Source of the DNA: Tupaia tana
Lineage: Eukaryota; Chordata; Mammalia; Scandentia; Tupaiidae
Length of the DNA: 64,000 nt
Assembly: GCA_026018925.1 (NCBI GenBank)
Contig: JAKSZU010000008.1
Location: 8,484,415 to 8,548,414 of the forward strand
Direction of reading: 5' to 3'
The translations under genes and the position numbers were made by a program. Below are positions 46,300 through 57,039 of the stretch, in pieces. The number at the start of each line of letters is the position of its first letter. The stretch's first letter is position 1. Under the pieces are notes generated by a model, which was not told the DNA's origin, searched no databases, and worked only from the letters and a program-made list of their open reading frames with translations.

Positions 46300-47250
46300 C
46301 GTAGGCGAGGAGCGCGCTTCCCTGCAGAGGAAAGGGGCGGCCGTCGTGCAGGCCCTCGGTGCAATCTTTCACAGGACGGCGGGAGTCAGGTGCGGGGCCC
46401 AGCGGCGCTTCTCCCCCGGCAGAGTTGTCCTTGGGTCCCGCCTGCCCCCAGCGATGCCTCGCCAGCACTTCCGGGATCCCGCTAGCCGAAGCCGAAGCCC
46501 GAGGCGCCGTCCCCACGCGCTGATGCGGTCGAGCTGGTCATCTGCCCCAGCAGTCGCGGGCGGATGCGTCCCCGGGGTCTGTCCTCTGTCGCGGTGGTGT
46601 CAGACCAGTTATCACACTGTCTTCCCGTGGGCAGAGAGCGCGTGGGGCCTCGCCGCTGCGGCTGCCGCGGTGTGGGGAGACTCCGGGCTCTGCGAGCTGG
46701 GAAGCAACTCGGTCCGCAGGAGGCTGGCGTGGGCGGCGGAGTTACTTTCCCAGGGGAGGCGGCGCCGCGCGGGGTTCCCGTGGGCCCAGATTAGCGACTA
46801 GGACCCTTTCCCAGCCAGTGGCGACAGCGTGAGTGTGGACCTCCTGGACCTGCCCTTCCCCCATATGGGCGGCCACTACCGCGACTGTCAGGGCCTGGGC
46901 GCCCCAGCTCCACGGCTACCTGCAGCCCACGCCGGACGCATCCCTGCCGGACCGCGTGGCCGGCCGGGTCTTAGCCTGGCAGCCCCGGGACTGCCCAGGC
47001 GGCACCCACAGGTCGCGACTGAGAGCCCGGGCCTCCTGGCGCCCCCCAGTGCCCTGCACAGGTACTACGGCGCCATGGACGCTTGCTGGCCCGGGAGCGC
47101 AGCGCAGACGCAGCCGCACGGTCCTGGCCCGGTGGCCCCTTCTCTTCGCGGGCACCCAAGTTCCCGGGCTGACTTTAACCCTGCTGTTCTGCCTTCTGAG
47201 CTCCGTGGCTGGTTTACCGTGTGTTATTACAAGTGCCAGGATATAGGAAA
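46300..47250 (+). pseudogene. SOX17-like copy, exon 2 part
   Basis: Three blocks keep SOX17 order. 46335-46365 and 46463-46530 encode QHFRDPASRSRSPRRR, matching the HMG end [16 protein letters not shown]. 46840-46910 encodes [15 protein letters not shown]. 47025-47080 encodes [16 protein letters not shown]. The far end encodes [11 protein letters not shown] against [10 protein letters not shown], and the SOX17 stop is missing. About 180 extra bases separate the first two blocks. The EFEQYLHFV motif is absent. A frame stays open from 46829 to 47305. Confidence 0.85.
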
Positions 47251-47411
47251 CGCTCCTGTCCTCCTTGGAGTAAGCTTTCCAGTAGGGACATATTGCACAG
47301 TTTAGCGACTCGAGAGGGCGATGCAAGAATGTGCTCTGCTGAAGCAGGTGCGGTCAATCTATTTTCATGTTCTATTTATGCACATTATTTTTCTATTAGT
47401 TTGATTTTTTT

Positions 47412-47562
47412 TAAAAGAATGATTTATTTTATGTTATTATTTTTTAATTTGACCAGAGAGAGACAGAGAAAGAGAAAGTGAGAAAGCAAGCCAGGACTCC
47501 AACTGTAGGTGATCATGTGGGAGTCCAACTCCTTAACCACCATGCCACTTGCTGATCCAGTT
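47412..47562 (-). mobile_element. SINE-B, shortened
   Basis: Reverse copy. AAGCAAGCCAGGACTCCAAC shows a deletion of the CACCAGGTC part. It ends CCACTTGCTGATCC. Confidence 0.82.
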
Positions 47563-47941
47563 GATTTTTTTAAAGTGAAAAATTACTGAACTGTAGTGGA
47601 TAGAGCTCTTTTCCTTCAAGAGTTATCTTGTTCTAACTAGTTAAGGCATTTTTCTAACATGACATAGCTTCCACATGCTAAAGTACTCTGTTTTTTATGT
47701 GTCGACTGGCACACGAAAATTTATTACTACTGTGTTACAACCATCAAAACTCATGCTCTTGGTCTTTCGTTCTGGCCTCTGTGCAGAGACAGAGACGTGG
47801 GCTACCTTGACAACCTTACCCGGACTTCAGGAATGCCACTGTGGCATGACCTTTTCCACCAGATCCAGCAACCAAAGCTTCATGGTTTTCCTCGGGAGAG
47901 TTCCTGCAACCATTGCCTGGTACAAAGGCCACTGAGATCTC
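47563..47941. other. Single-copy intergenic DNA
   Basis: No gene or repeat recognised. Confidence 0.4.
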
Positions 47942-48062
47942 CTCGTCGGCATGGCTATCCCCCTTGGGGGGTGATTTCTCTCTTTCTCTCTTTCTGTCTG
48001 TCTCTCTCTGTCTTTCTGGGGAGCGCATGCACCCTATAGCAAAAACCTCTTCAAAAAAACAA
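47942..48062 (+). mobile_element. SINE-A, 5'-truncated
   Basis: Starts in the middle of the body (GGCATGGCTATCCCCCTTGG) and runs to CCCTATAGCAAAAACCTCTT plus A-run. The tRNA-like half is absent. Confidence 0.85.
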
Positions 48063-48065
48063 ATT

Positions 48066-48262
48066 GCCAGAGGGTATATGTGCTTGCCAGAGAGACAGAA
48101 AGAGAGAGAGACATTGCGCACCCCCAGTGGGCATGCTCCTCTATTTCTCCTCTAGTTCTCCATCCCGTCAGGATCGTGGCCTGCACACAGATGCCCCACA
48201 TGGTTTTTAAGCTGCTAGGCCAGGGTCTGAAACTCTGAGGGTCAGGTGCACTGGGACCCCCT
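48066..48262 (-). mobile_element. SINE-A, old copy
   Basis: Reverse copy, much decayed. AGAGGGTATATGTGCTTGCC starts it and the GGTTTTTAAGCTGCTAGGCC part is recognisable. Confidence 0.7.
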
Positions 48263-48340
48263 TGTATAGGGGTTAACCCTGTAGGAAAGCCCTAAGTCAC
48301 TATTTCTGAAGTTTGTGGTTACTGACATCTTTGTAATTTT

Positions 48341-48575
48341 TTTTTTTTTTGAGAGATTTTTCTATAGGGCACATGCGCTCGCCCGGGAGACAGAAAGATG
48401 GAAAGTGAGAAATCACCTCCTGGGATGGCCATGCCGCAGTCCTGTCTCCTCTTGGGATTTTGGGCACACACACATGCACCCAGCATGAATTTTAAGCTGC
48501 TGGGTTTGGGACTCAAACCATGGTCGGCTAGGTGGGAGTCCAGCAACTTAATCATTATGCCATCTGCTGGTCCCC
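48341..48575 (-). mobile_element. SINE-A
   Basis: Reverse copy with ATCTTTGTAATTTT and ATCTTTGTAAATTTT duplications. Confidence 0.9.
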
Positions 48576-48621
48576 ATCTTTGTAAATTTTAAAATAAAAG
48601 TTTTTTTAAAAATTCTATGCA

Positions 48622-48900
48622 GGGAACCAGCAGTTAGCGTAATGGCTATGTCGCTGGACTCCCACGTAGTCGACCGCGGTTCACGTCCCGGACACGGTGG
48701 CTTAAAACTCACGCCAGGCGCGTGTGCGTGCGTTCCCAAGATCCCGAGAGGAGAATGGAGGAGAAGGGATTGTGGCGTGACCATCCCCCCTGGGGAGTGA
48801 TTTCTCGTTTTCTGTCTCTATGTCTCTCTCTGTCTGTCTGGCGAGTGCACGCGCCCTATAGCAAAAAAACAAAACAAAACAAAAAAACCTCTCCAAAAAT
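48622..48900 (+). mobile_element. SINE-A, young
   Basis: Full-length copy, AAAAATTCTATGCA on both sides. The tail carries an extra CAAAACAAAACAAAAAAACC stretch before CTCTCC, an unusual internal A-rich expansion. Confidence 0.92.
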
Positions 48901-48932
48901 AAAAAATTCTATGCAAAAGTAGATTTTCTTTT

Positions 48933-48995
48933 TTTTGAATTATTTATTTAATTATTATTATTGTTATTTTAAAATTTGCTATGGGGCATGTACAC

Positions 48996-49048
<53 letters not shown>

Positions 49049-49147
49049 AGGAAAGTGAGAAAGTAAGCTGCCAGGTCCGGGATGCTAACCGTGGTTGGTC
49101 ATGTGGGAGGTCCAGAGCCCCAACCACCACACCACCCGCTGGCCCCA
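48933..49147 (-). mobile_element. SINE-B with (AG)n expansion
   Basis: Reverse copy. The AG run is about 40 bp (49000-49042), and it ends CCACCCGCTGGCCCC. Confidence 0.86.
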
Positions 49148-49794
49148 CATACATAGACTGAATGACGCGCATCCGTGTCAGTCAAGGTATTGCAAGAAAC
49201 AGATGCCCTACTTACAGTGGGTGACGGACGGAAGACCGACGCACAGTCCTCGTACCTGACCCCCCAGGACTGGAAGTACTCCGGGCACCAATGGCTCAAA
49301 GCACCTTCGTGAGCCCTGACTGACATGGAGAAGCAGTTACTGGAACCCGGGCTTGCTGTGGCGTTAGGAGTGCTGTGTGTCAGGAGCTGTGCCCTGGGGA
49401 AGCAGAATTACACTACTGCCATCATGGCCCAGCAGGGCAGGGCCAGGAAATACATCCCGGGGAGCTGATTCCTGGCCAAACTTCACCCCCCAGCCAGAGG
49501 CGGGAGGACTGGATGCAGCCACCAGGAGGAAGGGGAGAGGGAGCGTCCTGGGGACCTTTCCCCAGGTCGGAAGGGCCCAGCTTTCCTCTACGCCACTCCA
49601 CGCTCCACAGCACTGCGGGTGGATCAAGTGAAGACTGGTCCAGCCCGGGTAGCATGGCTGAGTGGGACACGGAAGACGGGGTGCCGTTCCCTGTGGGCCT
49701 GGGTCTGCAGGGCGTGATCTGGCTGGCTGAAAGCTGTGGGGTAGCTCACTGCTGCTCTCCTGTCTTATGACAGATAAGAAAGACATGTTTTTAA
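49148..49794. other. Single-copy intergenic DNA
   Basis: ORFs of 131-140 codons overlap on opposite strands around 49364-49786 without recognisable domains. No gene is supported. Confidence 0.45.
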
Positions 49795-49977
49795 AAAGAA
49801 TGATTTATTTATCACTATTATTACTTTATAATTTGCTACAGGGCATGTGCACTCACGAGAGGCAGGTACGTGCACAAGAGAGAAAATGAGAAAGCAAGCC
49901 ACCAGGTCTGGGACTGGAACTGTGTTTGGCCATATGAAAGTCCAGCACACTCACCACCATGCCACCTGCTGGCCTCG
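49795..49977 (-). mobile_element. SINE-B
   Basis: Reverse copy. TTTGCTACAGGGCATGTGCA shows the A-like 3' end on a B-type body. It ends CCACCTGCTGGCC. Confidence 0.84.
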
Positions 49978-50207
49978 GGAAAACTTTTCATAAGAGCTTT
50001 GCAACATTTGGGGGCATTCCCCTAAAATCAGTGTTGTAGATATTGGGTGAATGTTTTTAATTGCAGATTTCTAAAATTAAAATTTCAGGAATAATGGTTG
50101 TAATCAAAGATGTCGCTACCTGGAATCTAGTTCAATACATTTCCAAATGAAATACGAGAGAAGTTCAAAAAGTGTGTGGAAAAATGAGATTAAAGAATGA
50201 GTTTCAT

Positions 50208-50466
50208 GGGACCAGCAGTTAGCCTAATGGCTATGTCACTGGACTCCCATGTAGTCGACCGTGGTTTGTGTCCCAGGCCCGGTGGCTTAAAACTCATGCC
50301 GGGCACGTGTGCGTGTGTGCCCAAGATCCTGAGAGGAGAATGGAGGAGAAAGGATTGCGGCATGGCCATCCCCCTGGGGGGTGATTTCTCGCTTTCTGTC
50401 TCTCTGTCTGTCTCTGTCTGTCTGGTGAGCGCATGCGCCCTATAGCAAAAACCTCTAAAAAAAAAA
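50208..50466 (+). mobile_element. SINE-A, young
   Basis: Full-length copy inside the MITE, with AATGAGTTTCAT before and AATGAGTTTCTT after it. Confidence 0.92.
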
Positions 50467-50478
50467 AATGAGTTTCTT

Positions 50479-50727
50479 GGGGGCCAGCAGATGGCATGGT
50501 GGCTAAGGTGCTGGGCTCCCATACGGCTCACTGTGGTTCAGTGCCCAGACCTGGTGGCTTGAACATCATCTTGGCATGTGTGTCCAAAATCCCAGGAGGA
50601 GAATGGAGAAGAAGGGATTGTGGCATGGCCGTCCCCCGGGGGATGATTTCTTACTTTCTTCTCTCTTTCTGTCTCTCACAAGTGCATGTGCCCAGTGGCA
50701 AAAACTTAAAAAAAAAAAAAAAAAAGG
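50479..50727 (+). mobile_element. SINE-A, old copy
   Basis: Starts GGGGCCAGCAGATGGCATGG directly after the young copy's right-hand duplication. Ends GTGGCAAAAACTT plus A(18). Confidence 0.87.
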
Positions 50728-50825
50728 AGATAAAAGCATATGTGTCAGTGGAAGAAAAACCCTCTGAAATCCATGCAGAGTTTTCATAATACACACATTT
50801 TCCATGAACATTTTGAAGACCCCCG

Positions 50826-51367
50826 GTACTTTAACACAACAAATATTGTATTGCAATTTGAGAACTGAAGACGGAGCTCCCCCTTTGTCCCTAGATGGGA
50901 TGTGATGGTGGTATCCCCAGACTCTGTTTCCCCCCTTCCAGTCCCAGTGGGATTTGGTTTTTCTCTGGGGCTCTCCCCTTTCAGCCAAGGGATTTGGGTG
51001 GAGGTCACTCTTCTTACTTGAGCCCGCACATCTGAAGCCTGTGACACAGCTCCCCTAAACCTGATTGCGTTAAAGGGTGGGTGCATGACTTAATTCAGAG
51101 CTGAGAGGAGGAGAGTCACTGGAAGAGGTCCTCTCCTGGTTCCCTTAACTGCTGGGCCTTGTGGCTGGCCCTCTGAAAGGCAAGTTCTGACTGAGTAGGG
51201 CAGAGAGTGCCCTTCTAACATGTTTCTGGGCCAGGCTGATGGTCCGTACTCTGAATGCAGCCTGAGCCCTGTCCACACTGACCTCTTAGGGAACTAACTA
51301 CATGCCAAGGTTAGGAAAGACACAAAAGAGTCATTTCAGAAAAGCCGCTGCACTAGGGCTTTTGGGG

Positions 51368-51369
<2 letters not shown>
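50826..51369. other. Single-copy intergenic DNA
   Basis: No gene or repeat recognised. Confidence 0.45.

Positions 51370-51403
<34 letters not shown>
51370..51403. repeat. Poly(T) tract of 34
   Basis: An uninterrupted T-run without an adjoining SINE body. It is either a retroposon tail whose body was lost or a simple repeat, and may vary in assemblies. Confidence 0.85.
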
Positions 51404-51405
<2 letters not shown>

Positions 51406-51495
51406 ATGCTTTCTCCTCTGCTTTCCTCGTTTGCCAAGGTTACCTGTCTTTCCTTCGAAGTCTTATGAATGCCTTTGTTAGCAATGGGTGCCTCA

Positions 51496-51753
51496 GTACC
51501 AGCACATGGTGTAATGGTTACATTGCTGAACTCCCACGTAACTGACTGTGGTTCGAGTCCTGGACCCGGTGGCTTAAACCTCATGCTGGGCGTGTGTGCA
51601 TGCATACTCGAGATCCTGAAGGGAGAATGGAGAAGGGATTGTGGCATGGCCATCCCCTCTAGGGGGTGATTTCTTGCTTTTTGTCTCTCTGTCTCTCCGG
51701 CGAGTGCACACACACTATAGCAAAAATATCTCTCTTAAAAAAAAAAAAAAAAG
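51496..51753 (+). mobile_element. SINE-A
   Basis: Flanked by ATGGGTGCCTCAG and GTGGGTGCCTCAG. Full length with a TATCTCTCTTA(n) end. Confidence 0.9.
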
Positions 51754-51962
51754 AAGTGGGTGCCTCAGGCCAGCAGCATGTGCACAGACCTGGAGGCAGG
51801 CAGCAGCCATCCCACCTAGTGTGTCCCCCTGTCCATCTACCTCACTGCCAGCTTTGTGAATCGATTCTGGTTAGCTTGTCCCTCTCACTAGATTCGAGTT
51901 AGGCTTTTCCTGTAGTAGAGCATATTACAATTAGATACTGAGTCTCATTCCCTTCCATAAGC

Positions 51963-52135
51963 CAGCGATTCCCAAAGGAAGCTGGACTCTGGAATCAGCT
52001 GAAACTTCAAAAATAGTCTGGGGTGGGGGCTGGCCCTCTGAGATGCTGACTTAATTGGTGTGGCCTTCAGTGGGGGTATTTCAATTTTTAAAACATCTTG
52101 AGGTGACTCTAATTGTGACCATTAAACAGAGGAAC
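51963..52135. mobile_element. MER5A-like hAT fossil
   Basis: GCGATTCCCAAAGGAAGC, TGGAATCAGCTGAAACTTC, CTGACTTAATTGGTGTGGCC and AGGTGACTCTAATTGTGACC follow the pattern of the non-autonomous Charlie-type element MER5A. Confidence 0.6.
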
Positions 52136-52164
52136 GTACTGATACCCGAGAGCTACCCAAGAAG

Positions 52165-52365
52165 TCAGTTATTTGTTTAGGTATTTATTTCGTCAAATGT
52201 TTGTGGAGCATCTATTATGTGCCTCCGTATATTACGAGCATCTATTACGTGCCAGACACTGTAGCCTCCGAGTATAAATGAGGCCCATTCCCTGTCCTCA
52301 GGAAGAGTGTGGTCTCATAGGGTGGAAAGGCCAGTGGGCAAATACTCGCAACCGTGGGCTCCGTG
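52165..52365 (+). mobile_element. L2 3' end fragment
   Basis: TTGTGGAGCATCTATTATGTGCC, TACGTGCCAGACACTGTAG and CCCTGTCCTCAGGAAGAGTG match the L2 end pattern. The ATCTATTANGTGCC phrase is locally duplicated. Confidence 0.6.
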
Positions 52366-52684
52366 CAATGACATGGAAATAGCAAGTGTCGTTCTGGGGG
52401 AAGGCGGAGTGATGGGCCCCATGTGAAAGACCATGGCCTGACAATACTAGTGGCTGATATTTATTGAGCACTTGCTACTGAACATGAGGGCCTCAGGAGG
52501 TGCTGATGTTTGTGTGAAGTCTTGAAGGAGGGAAGAACTCAGTGGGGAGGCTAGTGGGTGGGAAACCAGGGGGGGTGGGAGGGAAAGGTATTTCTGAGTT
52601 GAGTTTTGGGGAGGTAGGGGTGAGAGGGCTGAGAAGCTTAGGGAGCTTACTTCAGTATTCTTTGTAGAATCAGAGTGGGGTCAG

Positions 52685-52850
52685 TACCAGCAGGTGGCAT
52701 GGTGGTTAAGGTGCTTGATACTCCGACATGGCTGACCACAGTTTGAGTCCCGGACCTGGTGGCTTGCTTTCTCGCTTTCTCTCTCTCTCTCTGGTCAAAT
52801 CAAAATAAATGAATAAATAAAATTAAATAAATAATTCTTAAAAAAATAAT
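52685..52850 (+). mobile_element. SINE-B
   Basis: Long clean duplication AGAATCAGAGTGGGGTCA on both sides. Full short-family body. Confidence 0.92.
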
Positions 52851-54249
52851 AGAATCAGAGTGGGGTCAAGTCCTGGGAGGGGATGCTGATGGTGGGGAAG
52901 GGTGAGGAGCAGGCCTGGGTTGACTTCAGAAGAGCCTGTGCTGTCGAAGGGCAGCAGGCCCAGGTGGACTTGGGCTCATAGACCGGCATCTGTCTTCAGG
53001 CTTGCGGGCTCAGCAGCTCCCACGCAGAGAGAGATGAGACGTAGGATCTGTTGCGAGCTGTACTTTCATCAGCACTAGTGAGGTAGACCAGAAGGCTAAA
53101 GAGCATTGGTGCCATTGCGGCTCAGAAGTTCTAGAGAAGAACAGGAAGATATGAGATCTAGAGAGAGTTGTTAGGCTTGGAGGAAAGGGAGGAAGTAACT
53201 GGGATGACAGGAGGATGTATTGGGGGATTTCAGAGACCACGTAGCTCAGGGTGACCATAGTGTGTGCGCGTGGTGAGTGGGGCAGCTGTAGGGGTGAGGA
53301 TGAAGGTCACTGAGTCATGGAGCTGAGGGTGGATCCTGAAGTCCCTGTGCTGGGAGCAGAGGGGAGGAAGACTGTGATCCTCTCACAGTTCATGAGACAG
53401 CACTGGCCGCACACACAGCGGGTTCAGGCCAGCCCCTGGGAGCAGATCTGAACAAATCGTTAGGGATAGAAAGGAGGGGGAGTGAGAAGAGAACTAGGGA
53501 CATGACATTGAAATGCAAAACAGCAATGGTGAAGCAGTGAATCTACTCAGACTGGAAAAGATCAAGGAAAAGGGGCAGATACTCTGCAATAAAAGGAAGC
53601 CTCACACAGCTTTCCGGAAGCCTGGAGTTTTGTTTGTTTGTTTGTTCAGAGGTTGAAGATCTGGAGTTAAGAAACTTTGCTGGAGACAACAGCAGAACTG
53701 TAACTAGCAGCTCAAGGCCAAGCAAGAGTGAATCCCATATCAACTTTGAAATTCAAGGTAGAGTTTACAGATAAGTGTTATTAGCAAAGCATTGCTGAGA
53801 GCTTCCTGTTAGAAGTAATTGTTCTTGACCACCAGGTGCTAAACTTTAGAATTCATTATTGAGAAGCATTTTTCCTCCAACTAACTCAATCTGATACTTC
53901 AAGGCAAAAGTATCCTCTACTCACATGGCATCAGTTACTGTTGTGCTCAGCCCTGAAGGGAGTCTGTCTACCCACAGGTGGCTTCTCCCCTCCTCCGACC
54001 CTAGAAACTCCCTTTATTCTATTATTGAGCAATATTACCAGACCCTTTTTCAGATATTCACAGGACCACACCCATTGTTAAGGGTGTGACCTCTCTGACC
54101 TGAGGCACACTGCAACCCCAGCAGGTTAGTGGGCTGTCCCAGATTTCCCATGCAGGGTGGAGAGCTGCATCTGGGCCTGGACAGGGCACACTGGAGTGCT
54201 CCAGAGTCCTCCTCCAGAGAAACCCAACTATCTCTGAAGATACAGGATG
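52851..54249. other. Single-copy intergenic DNA
   Basis: No gene. Purine-rich around 52860-53500, with a (GTTT)n run at 53630-53645. Confidence 0.45.
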
Positions 54250-54490
54250 GAGGACCATCAGGTGGCATGGAGGTTAAGGTGCTGGACTCCTACATGATTG
54301 ACCAAAGTCGGAACCCCAGACCTGGTGGCTTGACAAATCACGTCAGGTGTGTGTGTGTGCATGCCCAGATCTCCAAAGAATGGAGGAGAAAGGAAAGCAA
54401 CGTGGCCGTGCACCCTGGGGGGATGATTTTTCTCTCACTGTCTCTGGTGAGGCATGTGCCCTATAGAGAAAACTTAAAAAGAACAAAAAC
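54250..54490 (+). mobile_element. SINE-A, old copy
   Basis: Head GAGGACCATCAGGTGGCATG. It ends GTGCCCTATAGAGAAAACTT. A 264-codon ORF (54129-54923) reads straight through it, so that ORF is not a gene. Confidence 0.84.
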
Positions 54491-56466
54491 CGAGGATGGA
54501 GACAATGCCAGACACGCCCCCTACTTGGAGAGAGATGAGCCACGCAAGGACCTTGAAGGACAGAGGCCGGGTCCACACTGCTCGGTGCCTCAGCCTGCGC
54601 AGGCCCTGCAGCCGGTCTGTGTTCTGTGCGGGGAGCCAGACTTCACCCAGGGGAGCTCATTGCCGACAGCAGAGGTGTCCACCGTCGCAGTGGAAGGGAG
54701 GCCTTTCTCTCCCCAACTGGGCACCACATCCTGTCCGCTTCCTCTCAGGGGGACAAAAAGAGGGGACGATCGGGCTCCAGGCCTTTCTTTGCAGCTTCTC
54801 TTTCTGGGCCATGCCATTGGGCCTACGGAACTGCCCAGGAGCCACGAGAGAGGCGCGGTTTGGCTATATGTAGGAGGCCGCCTCCCCGCTTACTCATCGG
54901 CTTGGCCCAGGTTGAAAGCATGAACAATCTCTCCCCGGCACTCCCTGCTCTCACTTCCCTCCGACCACGGCCCCTCCTCTGTCTGACCCGTGGGGGTCAA
55001 CATCCTTTCTAGCCGGTCCACCCCACTTCCTCTCTGGGAGAGCTGTTTTCTTAGCGTCAGGGGTTCCTGGAGGAGAGTGTTCCCGGCCCCTCTGTGATCA
55101 CATCACACTCCCTGGAGTCAGGGTCTTGGGGCTCTGGAGATGTCAAGGCGGGGAGACCAGTGTGGGTCCAAACGTGGAAGGGGTATTAGGGAGAGGCAGG
55201 ACTTGGAGAATCCCTCAGTGGAAGTGGACAAAGGGCTATGCCAAGGAGGGAAAGACAGTCAGGAGCTCTCCGGGTTCTGGTGGATTTCCCGCCCCAGCGC
55301 ATGAGGCTTGCTGGGGGACTCAGGTGACAGTTGAGGTGGTGGCACACTGAGGCAGGGCATGGCTGCACGGGCAGATAAACCGGGCTCTCATTCCGAGACA
55401 GCAGCTGGCTCTGGCTCTGAGACCTGGCCACCTCCCAGCCAGTCAGCCCGGTCTCCTCCTCTGTCACCCACTGGGAAACGGACTGGTGAACTCCCAGCAG
55501 TCACTAAGGACGAGAAGGATTTGTCAGTGCCTGTCTGAGTGTGGTTTTAGGTGGGGGCCTGTGTACCTGTGCTGCTCCATCCTGACATTTGTGAGGAGAT
55601 AGGGCAGAGCAGGGCTTCAGCCCCACCAGGCCGGTGTACCCCTACCCCTGCAGCCGGAGCGTGTAGTTTACTGTGTGGTCTTACTTCACTGGGTTTTGTG
55701 CTTCTCGAACTATTCTTTAGCCTCGCAAATCTGTCTTCTCCTTAACATATTTTGGGAGGATCTTATTACTTTCTTGTAACTTTTAGTTCTTAAAATCAAA
55801 CTCTAACTTTGAAGAGCAGGCATGCGAAAAGTCAACTCACTGTCAAGCCTATTAGTTTAAATCTTATCTCTTCTTTTCTGTTCCCCAAAGGCTTAAAGGG
55901 GACCCTATCTACCAGTCATGGAGAAGGAGGAGGGACACACTTGTCTCACAGATGTCCCTCCTCCCCTTGTTAAGGTGGCTTCTACCGTGTGTGGTTTGGG
56001 AGGTTAGAGGTGTGTGGAAGGGGAGGGAAAGGACAGTGTCCTTTTACTAAGTTGGTCACGGGTGTAGTACATTCTCTGTGTTTCTCCGGAGACCATTTAC
56101 TGGATTAAAATCTCCTCTGTGCCAGGGTCTGGCCTTCCTCTGGGCCACATGGCAGTGCTCTGGAGGGCACTGTGGGGCAGCTGCACTGGCTCCTTCCCTG
56201 ATGTGGGACTTGGGATGTGGTTCACCTCTTCCATATGCAGCTCTTCTCCCCACACCTCCCTGGCGTGGGCAGGAAACCCGCAGCCTCCCTGCTGAGGCTC
56301 CTTCATCTGGAGGCAATTTCCTGTGTGGTGCACTGGCAAGATGGCCGAGGCCTGGCCACTTTCCGTGGTGCTCCCTTGACCTCAGGGAACTTGCATCTGT
56401 GGAGGTAGTGAGATTGCCTCCCTGCTGGAATTGCTGGGAAATGATATGCATTTTAAAAAAAGTGTA
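54491..56466. other. Single-copy intergenic DNA
   Basis: A SINE-free 2 kb of moderate GC content. Overlapping ORFs on both strands (for example 54626-55012 and 56056-56467) have no family resemblance. Confidence 0.45.
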
Positions 56467-56745
56467 GGGACCAGGAGATGGCGTAATGGTTACGTAGCTG
56501 GACTCCTACATGGTCGACGGCAGTTCCAGTCCTGGACATGGTGGCTTCAAACTCACCCTGGGCGTGTGTGCATGCATGCCCAAAATCCCAAGAGAAGAAT
56601 GGAAGAGAAGGGAATGCAACGTGGCCATCCCCCCCCGCCCCCCACTGGGGATGTGATTTCTTGCTTTCGTCTCTCTGTCTCTGTCTCTCTCTCTCTGGTG
56701 AGCACAAATGCCCTATAGCAAAAATCTCTCTCTCTAAAAAAAGGT
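56467..56745 (+). mobile_element. SINE-A
   Basis: Head AGGGACCAGGAGATGGCGTA. A C-run replaces the CCCCCCTGGGG stretch. Ends GCCCTATAGCAAAAATCTCT. Confidence 0.88.
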
Positions 56746-56752
56746 GTCCACT

Positions 56753-56938
56753 GGGGCCAGCAGGTGGTGTGGTAAGGCACGGGACTCCCACAGGGCTGAC
56801 TGCAGTTTGAATCCTGGACCTGACTGCTTGCTTTCCCACATTCCCTCTCTCTCTGGTGGGCACACATGCCCAATAGAAAATTTAAAAAAGAAATGAAATT
56901 AAATAATTCTTAAAAAAAGTTATATAAAAAAGTGTACG
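56753..56938 (+). mobile_element. SINE-B
   Basis: Head GGGGCCAGCAGGTGGTGTGG with the GGTTAAGG part reduced. The tail AAAGAAATGAAATTAAATAA is followed by TG-rich sequence to 56960. Confidence 0.84.
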
Positions 56939-57039
56939 TGTGTGTATGTGTGTGTGTCTCTAGATATGTCAAATCACCTTCTAATTATACTTCTACCAGT
57001 GGTATATGACAGTGCTTGCTTTCCCACACTCCCACCAAC

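Larger units (their letters stand above)
44560..47250 (+). pseudogene. SOX17-like tandem duplicate (unprocessed pseudogene)
   Basis: A degenerate copy of the whole SOX17 unit, same strand, about 11 kb downstream of the gene. The 5' UTR, first exon, a SINE-bearing intron-like gap and second exon are all recognisable in order, so it arose by DNA duplication, not retrotransposition. The family start codon is TTG (44772-44774). A 5-bp deletion follows at once. An in-frame stop comes about 25 codons into the restored frame, and the HMG box has lost its PMNAF-coding part. Yet 50 bp near 47030-47079 differ from SOX17 33056-33105 at only about three sites. A SOX17-like protein with DNA binding is not possible from this copy as read. 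A transcribed RNA or an HMG-less peptide cannot be excluded. Confidence 0.88.
50155..50825. mobile_element. Mariner-like MITE, split by two SINE-A
   Basis: Left arm ACGAGAGAAGTTCAAAAAGT ends before 50208. The right part (GAAATCCATGCAGAGTTTTC, then CCATGAACATTTTGAAGACC) resumes after 50728. The terminal ACCCCCGGTA is compatible with a TA target site. Confidence 0.7.

Noticed and set aside
54129..54923. 264-codon plus-strand ORF.
   Set aside because: It reads through an old SINE-A at 54250-54490, and the rest has no recognisable domain. It overlaps other ORFs on both strands.
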